The notes under the pieces are model-generated. The model was given only the letters and a program-made list of their open reading frames with translations, did no database searches and was not told the origin of the DNA. Position numbers and translations under genes: made by a program. A DNA stretch of 5,462 nt, taken from the NCBI GenBank assembly GCA_027021605.1, contig JALUUA010000340.1, positions 1-5,462 of the forward strand, read 5' to 3'. This DNA comes from Candidatus Bipolaricaulota bacterium (lineage in GTDB: Bacteria > Bipolaricaulota > Bipolaricaulia > RBG-16-55-9). Positions 1 to 4,988 of the stretch are shown here, piece by piece (the first letter of the stretch is position 1; each line of letters starts with the position of its first letter).

Positions 1-57
1 GAGGAGGCGAAGCGCCGCCGGGAATACAAACTCAAGCTGCGCGAGGAGCAGCTTTAG
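1..57 (+). CDS. C-terminal end of an unidentified protein (5' partial)
   Basis: Frame 1 is open from the window edge and ends at TAG 55-57, giving 18 residues that begin EEAKRRREY and end LREEQL. The tail is very rich in charged residues, mostly Lys, Arg and Glu, and looks like a helix or coiled-coil end. It cannot be assigned to a family. Two more stops follow in frame, TAG at 61-63 and TGA at 67-69, so termination is secure. It converges on the propeller gene, whose stop lies 16 nt away on the other strand. The reading is supported by the clean stop and by the absence of any other gene here, but 18 codons is little evidence. Confidence 0.5.
   Translation, partial: EEAKRRREYKLKLREEQL
34..54. 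terminator. Possible bidirectional terminator hairpin between convergent genes
   Basis: A perfect 7-bp inverted repeat, AAGCTGC (34-40) and GCAGCTT (48-54), encloses a 7-nt loop. On the plus strand it is followed by T-containing hexamers rather than a clean T tract. On the minus strand GAGTTTGTATT follows. It overlaps the last codons of the leftward partial gene and lies 19 nt past the propeller gene's stop. Position between two convergent genes suggests termination. The stem is short and no long U run exists, so this is tentative. Confidence 0.35.
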
Positions 58-67
58 CTTTAGCTTT
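50..67 (+). repeat. Three tandem copies of hexamer AGCTTT
   Basis: AGCTTT occurs three times head to tail at 50-55, 56-61 and 62-67. The stop codon of the upstream partial gene (TAG 55-57) lies across the first unit boundary. The repeat creates a second in-frame TAG at 61-63, and the next base after the array completes a TGA at 67-69. It probably arose by slippage. Confidence 0.8.
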
Positions 68-72
68 GAGGC

Positions 73-1608
73 TTAGGGCTCGGGTTCCCGCGTGATCGCC
101 GCCGTGTAGATGTTCTGGTTGCGGCAACCCTGCGTGAGCGTGCGCAGATCCCGCGGGTTGCAGGGCGGGTTCGTCGGCGGCTGGGGGCTCACATCGCGGT
201 TGTCCGTCCACACGACGTGGACCCGCTCGCCCGCGAACGCCAGCCCGATGTAGTCCCCGATGAAGGGCTGCGCGCCCGAGGGCGTGTCGAAGATCCGCAG
301 GTTCGGGTTGAACGAGCGGTCCGTCACCCGCACCTCGACGCCCGGCCCCGAGAGGGGGCAGCCGCTCGGGAACTCGACGTAATAGACGTCGAGGGCGTCC
401 CCGATGTTGCGGCGCGGGTCGAAGTCGGGGTCGTGGCGGCTGTCGTAGAAGGCGACTCCCACCCTGGTGCCGTCGGCGGCGACCTGGGGCATGATCTGGT
501 GGCCGCGGCCCGGCTCGGAGACTTTCACGGGTTCGGTCCAGGTCTGCCCGCCGTCGGGGGAGCAGATCAAGAGCACCCGGGAGCTGCCTTGGAAGCGGGC
601 GTCCTCCCAGACGACGTAGACGCCGTTCTCGTCCGCGGCGACGCTGGGGAAGCTCGTAGCGCGGAACGTGTCGGGGCGGTTCCGCTCCTGATCGTAGGGC
701 GTGATGATCTGCAGCGTGCGGGCGAACCCAAACGTCCGTCCCCCGTCGGAGGAGGCGTTGAAGATGAGGGCATCGCGGCTCGTGCCGAACGCGAACTGCC
801 GCCAGACGACGTACAGGGTGCCGTCGGGGCCGACGGCCAGGGCGCACGTCCGGGTGGGGGCGCGCGTGCCGCTGGCGATCACGGGCTGCGAGAACGTCTG
901 CCCGCCGTCCGTGGAGTGGGCCACCACGACGATCTCGGCAAAGCGCGACCAGCCCACATAGATCGTCCCGTCGTGCAGGCCGCCCGTGTTATCCACCGTG
1001 AGGCAGGGCTTGTCGATGAACTGCCCCTGCTCATCGGGCACGGTGTTTACCAGCGCGATATGGCTGTACGTCTTGCCGTGGTCGGTGTACTTGGCGAGGA
1101 AGACCGCAGATTCCCTAGAGCCCCAGCTGATGCCCCCCACATAGGCGTTCCCCTGGGAGTCGAAGGCGACGACGGGGTCCCCGGCGAAGAAGTTGCCCCG
1201 CAGGGGGGAGGCTTGCCCCTCGGGGGAGTCGTCGCCGGGGAAGCCGGGGAGGAAGGTGTTCGTCCACGTCCGCCCGCCGTCCTCCGAGCGGTAGTACCCG
1301 AGCCAGGTGCCCTGCACTCGGGGGTCGAGGGGGATCAGGCGAAAATCGTTCCCGCCGGAGATGAGCACGTCGGGGTTCGTGGGATCGGCGGCCAGGGGCG
1401 GCTCGTTCTGCATGAAGTTGGCACAGTCGAACTCCGGCGTGGGGCGGTCCGGGCAGGGCGCGTTGTCGTTGTCCCGGATCACCTTCACGTTGGGGCCGGC
1501 GACGAGCTGGGCGGAGGCAGGGGCAAAGGCGGAGGCGGGAGAAGGCCCCGAAAGCAGGAGTCCGAGGAAGAGGCCGAGAAGGACAAGCGATCGCACGGAG
1601 GTTCGCAT
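73..1608 (-). CDS. Secreted BNR/Asp-box beta-propeller protein (sialidase-like fold)
   Basis: The product is 511 residues and probably exported. Residues 1-27 form a signal peptide: Arg at 2 and 6, a Leu-rich core at about 8-20, and likely cleavage after ASA27 (an alternative ASA ends at 33). Asp-box motifs of type S-x-D-x-G-x-T-W/F occur at about 108-115 (SEDGGRTW), 232-239 (STDGGQTF), 286-293 (SSDGGRTF) and 350-357 (SPDGGQTW). A degenerate one lies at 175-181 (TDHGKTY). Such boxes mark blades of six- or seven-bladed propellers. Other family-like signatures are AFYDSRHDP (387-395) and a late IGDYIGLAF (450-458). FRLIP at 89-93 only loosely recalls the FRIP motif of true sialidases, and I cannot identify the arginine triad, so sialidase activity should not be assumed. 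Eight cysteines remain in the mature part, which suits disulfides outside the cytoplasm. The ATG at 1608 is chosen because it has a perfect ribosome binding site and begins the signal peptide. The frame is open further upstream, but that part is the translation of two tRNA genes. The stop is TAA at 75-73. Confidence 0.9.
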   Translation of the reverse strand: MRTSVRSLVLLGLFLGLLLSGPSPASAFAPASAQLVAGPNVKVIRDNDNAPCPDRPTPEFDCANFMQNEPPLAADPTNPDVLISGGNDFRLIPLDPRVQGTWLGYYRSEDGGRTWTNTFLPGFPGDDSPEGQASPLRGNFFAGDPVVAFDSQGNAYVGGISWGSRESAVFLAKYTDHGKTYSHIALVNTVPDEQGQFIDKPCLTVDNTGGLHDGTIYVGWSRFAEIVVVAHSTDGGQTFSQPVIASGTRAPTRTCALAVGPDGTLYVVWRQFAFGTSRDALIFNASSDGGRTFGFARTLQIITPYDQERNRPDTFRATSFPSVAADENGVYVVWEDARFQGSSRVLLICSPDGGQTWTEPVKVSEPGRGHQIMPQVAADGTRVGVAFYDSRHDPDFDPRRNIGDALDVYYVEFPSGCPLSGPGVEVRVTDRSFNPNLRIFDTPSGAQPFIGDYIGLAFAGERVHVVWTDNRDVSPQPPTNPPCNPRDLRTLTQGCRNQNIYTAAITREPEP

Positions 1609-1613
1609 GGAGT

Positions 1614-1621
1614 TCCTCCTT
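1614..1621 (-). promoter_or_regulatory. Shine-Dalgarno site fixing the start of the propeller gene
   Basis: The minus strand reads AAGGAGGA here, a near-perfect anti-16S match ending 6 nt before the ATG at 1608. It settles the start against the longer open frame that runs back through the tRNA genes. Confidence 0.85.
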
Positions 1622-1642
1622 GAGGGAAGGGGTTTCGCGCTT

Positions 1643-1732
<90 letters not shown>

Positions 1733-1753
1733 GCGGTAATCCAATCTGAGTGA

Positions 1754-1829
1754 TGGTACGCCCGGGAGGAATTGAACCTCCGACCTCTGGCTCCGCAGGC
1801 CAGCGCTCTATCCACTGAGCTACGGGCGC
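1754..1829 (-). tRNA. tRNA-Arg (anticodon GCG)
   Basis: The 76-nt minus-strand gene folds fully. The acceptor GCGCCCG/CGGGCGT starts with a G1-U72 wobble, the discriminator is A73, and CCA is encoded (plus strand 1754-1756). The D stem is GCTC/GAGC. The anticodon stem CTGGC/GCCAG holds loop CTGCGGA, placing anticodon GCG at 1794-1796. The T arm is GGAGG-TTCAATT-CCTCC. C35 and A20 in the D loop, both arginine identity elements, support charging by ArgRS. The anticodon would read CGC and, by G-U wobble, CGU. Bacteria normally use ACG, deaminated to ICG by TadA, for this box, while GCG is usual in archaea. The body resembles bacterial tRNA-Arg(CCG), which differs from this loop by one base at position 34. 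Confidence 0.95.
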
Positions 1830-1850
1830 GCGTGCGTCTGAGCTCGAAGT

Positions 1851-1879
1851 AGTCTAGCGACCCTCGCCCCCGCTTTCAA
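1851..1879 (-). promoter_or_regulatory. Sigma-70-type promoter for the tRNA-Arg/tRNA-Ser unit
   Basis: On the minus strand TTGAAA (plus 1874-1879, 5/6 to consensus) and TAGACT (plus 1851-1856, 4/6) are separated by exactly 17 nt. The -10 box ends 21 nt before the tRNA-Arg 5' end, leaving a short leader for RNase P to remove. The -35 box lies 7 nt beyond the sodC stop. Sequence match, spacing and position agree, and this is the best promoter in the window. It may also supply transcripts of the propeller gene downstream of the tRNAs. Confidence 0.7.
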
Positions 1880-1886
1880 CTTTCGC

Positions 1887-2483
1887 TCAGCGACCCTCGG
1901 ACTCCGGCAGCTGAACGACCCCGCAGGCGATCCGCGGCCCCGCGTTCCCCGCCGGGTCGCTTGTGTAATCGTCGGGCCCGGCGTGGATCACCAGCGCCGA
2001 GCCGTCCGCGTCCAACAGCGAGTTCCGCGCCCCGGGCCTAAGCGTCACCTCGCCCGCGAGAAGCTCCCCATCTAGGGAGCCGTTCTCGTCCACCCTGACG
2101 TTGGGGAGATCCCCCACGTGCGGGCCCTCGGGGTTCTCGAGCCCATGTCGCTTCCCGAAGGGGTTGAAGTGGCCCCCGGCGCTTCGGAAGTCCGGCGGCT
2201 CGCACCGCCCCGTCTCGTGAATGTGCAGCGCGTGCTCTCCGGGCGGAAGGCCCTCCGCCCTGAGCTGAACCCGCACGCCCTCGGGCAGCTCCGTGAGGAT
2301 CGCGATCCCCACGAACGCCCCCTCGGTGTCGATGAGCTCCGCCACAGCCACGAGGTACTCCCCCTCGGGCTCGGACCCCGCGGGGGTCGGCCCACGACCC
2401 GCGGGCGGGCCGCCCGCCAGCCAGAGGAGGCCGAGAAGGACCAGCACCGCCGCCGCCACGATCCACAAAAGCTTCGTGTTCAT
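1887..2483 (-). CDS. sodC: Cu/Zn superoxide dismutase, membrane-anchored or exported
   Basis: The enzyme dismutates superoxide to oxygen and hydrogen peroxide outside the cytoplasm. The 198-residue product has an N-terminal hydrophobic segment (about 5-23) with no lipobox cysteine. A Pro/Gly-rich linker (about 24-42) follows, then a full SodC domain. All catalytic residues appear present: copper ligands H87, H89 and H167, bridging H105, zinc ligands H113, H122 and D125, the disulfide pair C94/C187, and substrate-guiding R184 in NAGPRIACGVV. The hydrophobic segment is either an uncleaved anchor or a signal peptide. The ATG at 2483 is chosen because GGGAGGG (2489-2495) sits 5 nt upstream and the start places the hydrophobic segment at the N terminus. 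The frame stays open to 2588, but that extension has no good ribosome site and a hydrophilic, Pro/Arg-rich composition. The gene is divergent from the AhpD-like operon and is followed by the tRNA promoter. The stop is TGA at 1889-1887. Confidence 0.95.
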   Translation of the reverse strand: MNTKLLWIVAAAVLVLLGLLWLAGGPPAGRGPTPAGSEPEGEYLVAVAELIDTEGAFVGIAILTELPEGVRVQLRAEGLPPGEHALHIHETGRCEPPDFRSAGGHFNPFGKRHGLENPEGPHVGDLPNVRVDENGSLDGELLAGEVTLRPGARNSLLDADGSALVIHAGPDDYTSDPAGNAGPRIACGVVQLPESEGR

Positions 2484-2500
2484 CGCATCCCTCCCGGGAA

Positions 2501-2530
2501 ACGATAATCGACCCGCGGCCCGATCGCCAA
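2501..2530 (-). promoter_or_regulatory. Weak candidate promoter for sodC
   Basis: The minus strand has TTGGCG (plus 2525-2530) and TATCGT (plus 2501-2506) 18 nt apart, each 4/6 to the sigma-70 consensus. A start about 7 nt beyond the -10 would fall inside the sodC Shine-Dalgarno site, which is awkward. A different promoter may be used. Confidence 0.2.
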
Positions 2531-2552
2531 GCCCACCCGTCCTCGGGGCCGG

Positions 2553-2581
2553 TTGCTCCCCCCGGGCTCTCGGCGTACCAT
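2553..2581 (+). promoter_or_regulatory. Candidate promoter for the AhpD-like/MFS operon
   Basis: TTGCTC (2553-2558, 3/6) and TACCAT (2576-2581, 4/6) are separated by 17 nt and would give a leader of about 25 nt before the GTG at 2614. The geometry is right but the match is modest. The rest of the 130-bp divergent gap shows no clear operator palindrome. Confidence 0.3.
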
Positions 2582-2613
2582 CGGGCATCTCTTCCCGGTG
2601 AGGGGGTGGGACG

Positions 2614-3696
2614 GTGCCCTGGATTCGCGTGATCGACGAATCCGAAGCCGAAGGGGAGCTGGCACAGCTCTACGAGGAGGTCCGCAAGACCCGCGGCAAG
2701 GTGGCCAACATATTAAAGATCCACAGCCTCCTGCCCGAGACGCTGCAAAAACACCTCGAGTTCTATCTGGCCCTCATGTTCCGCCCCGGGGGCCTGCGGC
2801 GCGAGCAGCGGGAACTGATCGCCACCGTGGTCTCCTCCCTCAATGACTGTGATTACTGCGTCCGCCACCACGCGGAAGCCCTCCACTTCTACTGGAGGGA
2901 CGAGGTTCGCCTCAAGAAGCTCCTCGAAGATCATCAACAAGCCGAGCTGTCCCCCAAAGAGCGGGCCATGGTCGGGTACGCCGCCAAGCTCACCCGATCG
3001 CCCTCGTCCGTAACCGAACGGGACGTTCAGGCCCTGAGGGAAGCGGGCTTCCCCGACGAGGAGATCTTGCAGATCAACCTCATCGCAAGCTACTTCAACT
3101 TCGTAAACCGCGTGGCGCTCGGGCTGGGCGTCGAGTTCTCGGAGGAGGAAGCCAAGGGCTACAAGTATGACAACTGGGAGAAGGGGGGTGAGAGCGTGAA
3201 GATCGCGATTCTCTCCGACATCCACGACAACATCTGGAAGCTCTCGGAGGTGCTCCGGGCGATCGAGGAGCGGGGCGCGGAGGCGCTCATCTGCTGCGGG
3301 GATCTGTGCGCGCCCTTCATCGTGCCCCAGCTCGCGGAGGGCTTTTCGGGCGCGATCCACATCGTCTTCGGGAACAACGACGGGGACACCTTCCGCATCG
3401 CGCAGCAGGCCCTGCGGTATAAGCACCTCACCCTGCACGGCGAGTTCGCTGAGCTCACCTTGGACGGGAGGCGCTTCGCGGTGACGCACTTCCCCGAGAT
3501 CGGGCGCGCGCTCGCGCGCTCGGGGCTGTACGACGTCGTCTGCTACGGGCACGATCACCAGTTCCACCTCTCGCGCGAGGGGGACACGCTGTTGATCAAC
3601 CCCGGGGAAGTGATGGGCCGCTTCGGGGCTTCTACGTTCGTCGTGTACGACACGGAGGCCCACGAGGCCGAGCGCGTGGACGTTGAGCTTCGATGA
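2614..3696 (+). CDS. AhpD-like peroxidase-related domain fused in frame to a YfcE-type metallophosphoesterase
   Basis: The open frame encodes 360 residues in two domains. Residues 1 to about 185 match the carboxymuconolactone decarboxylase/AhpD fold, close to the 'peroxidase-related enzyme' type that begins PWIRVIDE and ends GYKY. The AhpD-style catalytic set is present: E67, then C79-D-Y-C82 and H86, a thiol redox pair with its proton relay. Residues 195-360 form a calcineurin-like phosphoesterase with metal-ligand motifs D202-x-H204, G229-D230, G253-N-N-D256, H292 and G312-H-D-H315. Each half matches the size of a complete stand-alone family member. The join (about 186-194) is only a short hydrophilic stretch, encoded over a G6 tract. 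The start is GTG at 2614, with AGGGGGTG (2601-2608) 5 nt upstream; the stop TGA overlaps the MFS start as ATGA. I trust both domain calls. That they form one polypeptide is uncertain, as explained under the internal start. Substrates of both halves are unknown. Confidence 0.75.
   Translation: MPWIRVIDESEAEGELAQLYEEVRKTRGKVANILKIHSLLPETLQKHLEFYLALMFRPGGLRREQRELIATVVSSLNDCDYCVRHHAEALHFYWRDEVRLKKLLEDHQQAELSPKERAMVGYAAKLTRSPSSVTERDVQALREAGFPDEEILQINLIASYFNFVNRVALGLGVEFSEEEAKGYKYDNWEKGGESVKIAILSDIHDNIWKLSEVLRAIEERGAEALICCGDLCAPFIVPQLAEGFSGAIHIVFGNNDGDTFRIAQQALRYKHLTLHGEFAELTLDGRRFAVTHFPEIGRALARSGLYDVVCYGHDHQFHLSREGDTLLINPGEVMGRFGASTFVVYDTEAHEAERVDVELR
3181..3198 (+). promoter_or_regulatory. Internal ribosome binding site and GTG start at the domain junction
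   Basis: AAGGGGGG (3181-3188) followed 7 nt later by GTG (3196-3198) looks like a functional start site. The same octamer precedes the cyclodeaminase-like gene downstream (4975-4982). In the +1 frame a TGA at 3197-3199 overlaps this GTG as GTGA, the usual coupled stop/start. In the third frame a TGA closes at 3189-3191. Only the present six-G count keeps the two domains in one frame. Confidence 0.6.
3196..3696 (+). CDS. Metallophosphoesterase as a separate product from the internal GTG (alternative to the fusion)
   Basis: From the GTG at 3196 the frame gives 166 residues beginning VKIAILSDIHDN. Small YfcE/MJ0936-type phosphodiesterases typically start this way and have about this length. In this numbering the metal-ligand motifs are D8-x-H10, G35-D36, G59-N-N-D62, H98 and G118-H-D-H121. 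Known members hydrolyse phosphodiesters with Mn or Ni, but their natural substrates are mostly unclear. The internal ribosome site and the complete family length argue that this domain can be made alone, whether or not the fused form also exists. It overlaps the MFS gene by 4 nt, which implies translational coupling. This entry and the 2614-3696 entry describe the same DNA and are alternatives or co-products. Confidence 0.55.
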   Translation: MKIAILSDIHDNIWKLSEVLRAIEERGAEALICCGDLCAPFIVPQLAEGFSGAIHIVFGNNDGDTFRIAQQALRYKHLTLHGEFAELTLDGRRFAVTHFPEIGRALARSGLYDVVCYGHDHQFHLSREGDTLLINPGEVMGRFGASTFVVYDTEAHEAERVDVELR

Positions 3697-4973
3697 ACGC
3701 GATGATCGCCCTCCGGGAGAGCCGCAATCTCGTGTTGCTTTGGGCCGGGCAGTTCATCTCCCAGACGGGGGATTTTCTGTTTCAGGCCACGGTCCTCTTC
3801 TTGATTTTGACGATCGAGCCCTCCCGGGGGGCGCTCAAGGCCGGGACGGTGAGCACCTTGGAGACCCTGCCCTTCTTGCTGTTCGGGCTCCTGGCCGGAT
3901 CGTTAGTAGATCGCTACCGCCGCCGGACGGTGATGCTCCTCTCCGACGCCGCGCGGGGGCTCCTGCTCTTCTTGGTGCCCCTGCTATGGGCGCTGGGATG
4001 GCTGAGCTGGGTCTCCTTGGGGGCGATCGCGTTCCTGCTCTCGACGTTCTCCACGCTCTTTAACCCCGCCCGCGACGCGCTGATCCCCTCGCTGGTGGGG
4101 AGGGAACGCCTGCTGCAGGCGAACGCCTGGGTCCAGACGTCCACGCAGCTGGCGATGATCACGGGGACCCTCTTGGCGGGGGTCCTCTTGAGCGTGCAGG
4201 CCGGGGGCGGCGGGGAAGGGGACGACGTGCTCCCGATGATCCGGCTGCTGGTGCTGGACGGGCTCACGTTCTTCGTCTCGTTTGCCTGCGTGTGGCTCAT
4301 CCGGGTGGATGAGCCGCCCCTTCGGCCCCAGCGGGGGGCGGGGCCATCCCCGTCGGCCTGGCGGGAGGCGGTCGAGGGACTGCGGTACGCGTGGGGCTCG
4401 CCCGTGCTGCGGGGATTGTTGTTGCTTACGGCTGTCGATAATTTCTTCATCATGGGCCCGGCGGTGGTGGGGGCGAACCTCTTCATCCAGCAGACGCTGG
4501 GGCTGGAGGCGCGCCACTTGGCGTTCTTCCAGGCGGCGCTCGCTCTCGGGTGGCTTTTGGGGACGCTCTGGATGCTTCGCCACGGGAAACGCCTTCCCAA
4601 GGGGAAATTGCTGCTGTTCGGGATCGCGATGGACGGGGCGACGTACCTGCCCTTCTTGGCCTTCTTGAGCGAGGAGGTGCGCTCCTACGGGCTGAGTTTG
4701 CTCCTGATCGCCTTTCACGGGCTGTTCATCCCGCTGATCACCGTGACGCGCGCCGCGCTCATTCAGGAGCTTGTGCCCTCGGAGCGCTTGGGCAGGGTCT
4801 TCGCGCTCGTGAACCTCACCGTGGTGGGATTCATGGCCCTCTCGTCGTTTACGACGGGGGCCTTGGGGGAAGTGTTGGAAGCGCCGTGGCTCTTCGGCCT
4901 GGCGGGCGCGGGCGGGGCGCTCTCCGGGATCGTGGGAGCGTGGCTCTTCCGCGCCCTGCGGAGACAACCATAA
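3693..4973 (+). CDS. MFS transporter, EntS-like (MFS_3) exporter type
   Basis: The 426-residue protein is an integral inner-membrane transporter of the major facilitator superfamily, with hydrophobic stretches consistent with 10-12 helices. The signature loop between helices 2 and 3 is present at about 65-82 (GLLAGSLVDRYRRRTV). The MFS_3-type loop LVGRERLLQANAW (134-146) follows, and the matching C-terminal loop ALIQELVPSERLGRVFAL covers 355-372. Members usually export drugs, siderophores or small metabolites by proton antiport. The substrate here is unknown. Residues about 169-182 form a Gly-rich, acidic loop, and about 205-225 the central cytoplasmic loop. The start ATG 3693 overlaps the previous stop as ATGA. 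No good Shine-Dalgarno precedes it, so it probably depends on reinitiation after the phosphoesterase. The cyclodeaminase-like gene begins 15 nt after the stop, so they are likely co-transcribed and could act on the same compound. Confidence 0.9.
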   Translation: MNAMIALRESRNLVLLWAGQFISQTGDFLFQATVLFLILTIEPSRGALKAGTVSTLETLPFLLFGLLAGSLVDRYRRRTVMLLSDAARGLLLFLVPLLWALGWLSWVSLGAIAFLLSTFSTLFNPARDALIPSLVGRERLLQANAWVQTSTQLAMITGTLLAGVLLSVQAGGGGEGDDVLPMIRLLVLDGLTFFVSFACVWLIRVDEPPLRPQRGAGPSPSAWREAVEGLRYAWGSPVLRGLLLLTAVDNFFIMGPAVVGANLFIQQTLGLEARHLAFFQAALALGWLLGTLWMLRHGKRLPKGKLLLFGIAMDGATYLPFLAFLSEEVRSYGLSLLLIAFHGLFIPLITVTRAALIQELVPSERLGRVFALVNLTVVGFMALSSFTTGALGEVLEAPWLFGLAGAGGALSGIVGAWLFRALRRQP

Positions 4974-4983
4974 AAAGGGGGGA
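4974..4983 (+). promoter_or_regulatory. Shine-Dalgarno site of the cyclodeaminase-like gene
   Basis: AAAGGGGGGA begins right after the MFS stop and ends 5 nt before the ATG at 4989. Its AAGGGGGG core is identical to the sequence at the fused-domain junction (3181-3188), which is the main reason to read that junction as a ribosome site. Confidence 0.75.
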
Positions 4984-4988
4984 TTCCG

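Noticed and set aside
32..847. Arg/Pro-rich 271-codon minus-strand ORF inside the propeller gene
   Set aside because: It is an alternative frame of the same strand, with composition typical of frame-shifted GC-rich coding DNA and no start signal.
217..1623. 468-codon plus-strand ORF opposite the propeller gene
   Set aside because: It is a GC-rich antisense shadow. The minus-strand frame has a signal peptide and repeated Asp boxes, while this one shows no recognisable motif.
2484..2588. Longer sodC start at 2588
   Set aside because: It would add a Pro/Arg-rich stretch before the signal/anchor segment and has no good ribosome site, whereas ATG 2483 has GGGAGGG 5 nt upstream.
2713..3663. 316-codon minus-strand ORF opposite the AhpD-like/phosphoesterase gene
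   Set aside because: It is an antisense shadow with no motifs. The plus strand has all catalytic residues of two families.
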